In this document: positions 52,226-52,283 of the stretch, in pieces | Position numbering within the stretch: position 1 is the stretch's first letter | Layout of the letters: each line of letters begins with the position of its first letter | DNA from: Nostoc sp. NMS2 | Lineage (GTDB): Bacteria > Cyanobacteriota > Cyanobacteriia > Cyanobacteriales > Nostocaceae | Assembly: GCF_017115105.1 (NCBI RefSeq) | Contig: NZ_JABXKH010000122.1 | Coordinates: forward strand, 1 to 52,283 | Direction: 5' to 3' | DNA length: 52,283 nucleotides | Notes under the pieces: generated by a model | What the model saw: the letters and a program-made list of their open reading frames with translations, nothing else | Told to the model about the DNA's origin: nothing | Database searches by the model: none | Made by a program: the position numbers and the translations under genes

Positions 52226-52283
52226 TCAGCAATCTTTGTTGGAAACAAAGTGACACCATCCGAGGTAGGGTAAGATTTAATTC

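Larger units (their letters stand above)
44756..52283. mobile_element. Integrated plasmid/phage-like element (left part)
   Basis: A tyrosine integrase at the left edge, a transfer- or replication-type ATPase, a cluster of tiny overlapping genes, a ribbon-helix-helix regulator with operator repeats, KGK and DUF3854 proteins together define an integrative element. Its genes differ in size and style from the flanking chromosome. No tRNA or duplicated attachment site was found, and the right boundary is beyond the window. Confidence 0.7.

Overview
The window is chromosomal DNA from a filamentous, heterocyst-type cyanobacterium, probably Nostoc, Anabaena or a close relative. The evidence is a photosystem II psbD end at base 1, very frequent HIP1 octamers (GCGATCGC), an SLH-OprB porin, short tandemly repeated repeats of the TAATTACGAAT and AATGACC type, many small mobile repeats, Uma2, KGK and Nif11 family proteins, and a GTG-started glgC. 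No rRNA, tRNA or CRISPR array was seen.

Layout. 0-3.6 kb: psbD end, a structured small transcript with a 23-codon ORF, pterin carbinolamine dehydratase and an outer-membrane porin. 3.6-13 kb: a serine-hydrolase remnant, an Rpn/DUF4351 nuclease-like protein, glycogen debranching enzyme, a redox group (2-Cys peroxiredoxin, CPFC redoxin, glutathione S-transferase), a DnaJ-like chaperone, a P-loop kinase and glgC. 13-21 kb: a 1492-residue SF1 helicase and a phospholipase-D-fold nuclease. They look like a Mokosh-like defence pair whose ancestral overlapping junction has been split by an 854-bp insertion. 21-30 kb: deacetylase, MBL-fold protein, VOC protein, alpha/beta hydrolase, Ser/Thr kinase, a 42-bp tandem repeat, Uma2 and uvrA. 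30-34.6 kb: an orphan DUF262-HNH protein, a HigBA toxin-antitoxin pair, DUF2358 and a GHL10 protein. 35-43 kb: hydrolase, pentapeptide protein, molybdopterin oxidoreductase, a cobalamin-riboswitch-controlled cbiMNQO cobalt transporter, Uma2, and rplU-rpmA with a foldable leader. 43-44.7 kb: an orphan Nif11-type precursor and a nucleotidyltransferase.

44.75 kb to the end is an integrated plasmid- or phage-like element. A tyrosine integrase, a zinc ribbon, an FtsK/HerA-like ATPase and a chain of small overlapping genes read leftward. A ribbon-helix-helix regulator, a coiled-coil partner, phage-like small proteins and a DUF3854 primase-like protein read rightward. Two repeat arrays (CTGTAGAC octamers at 46.2-46.4 kb and GTAC-GGGTAGAA sites at 49.8 kb) look like replication or operator sites. 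The right end lies outside the window.

The most interesting items are the split helicase/PLD operon, the structured small RNA/ORF near the left end, the two operator or iteron arrays with hidden small genes in the integrated element, and a family of 137-140 bp MITE-like repeats with copy-specific inverted ends.
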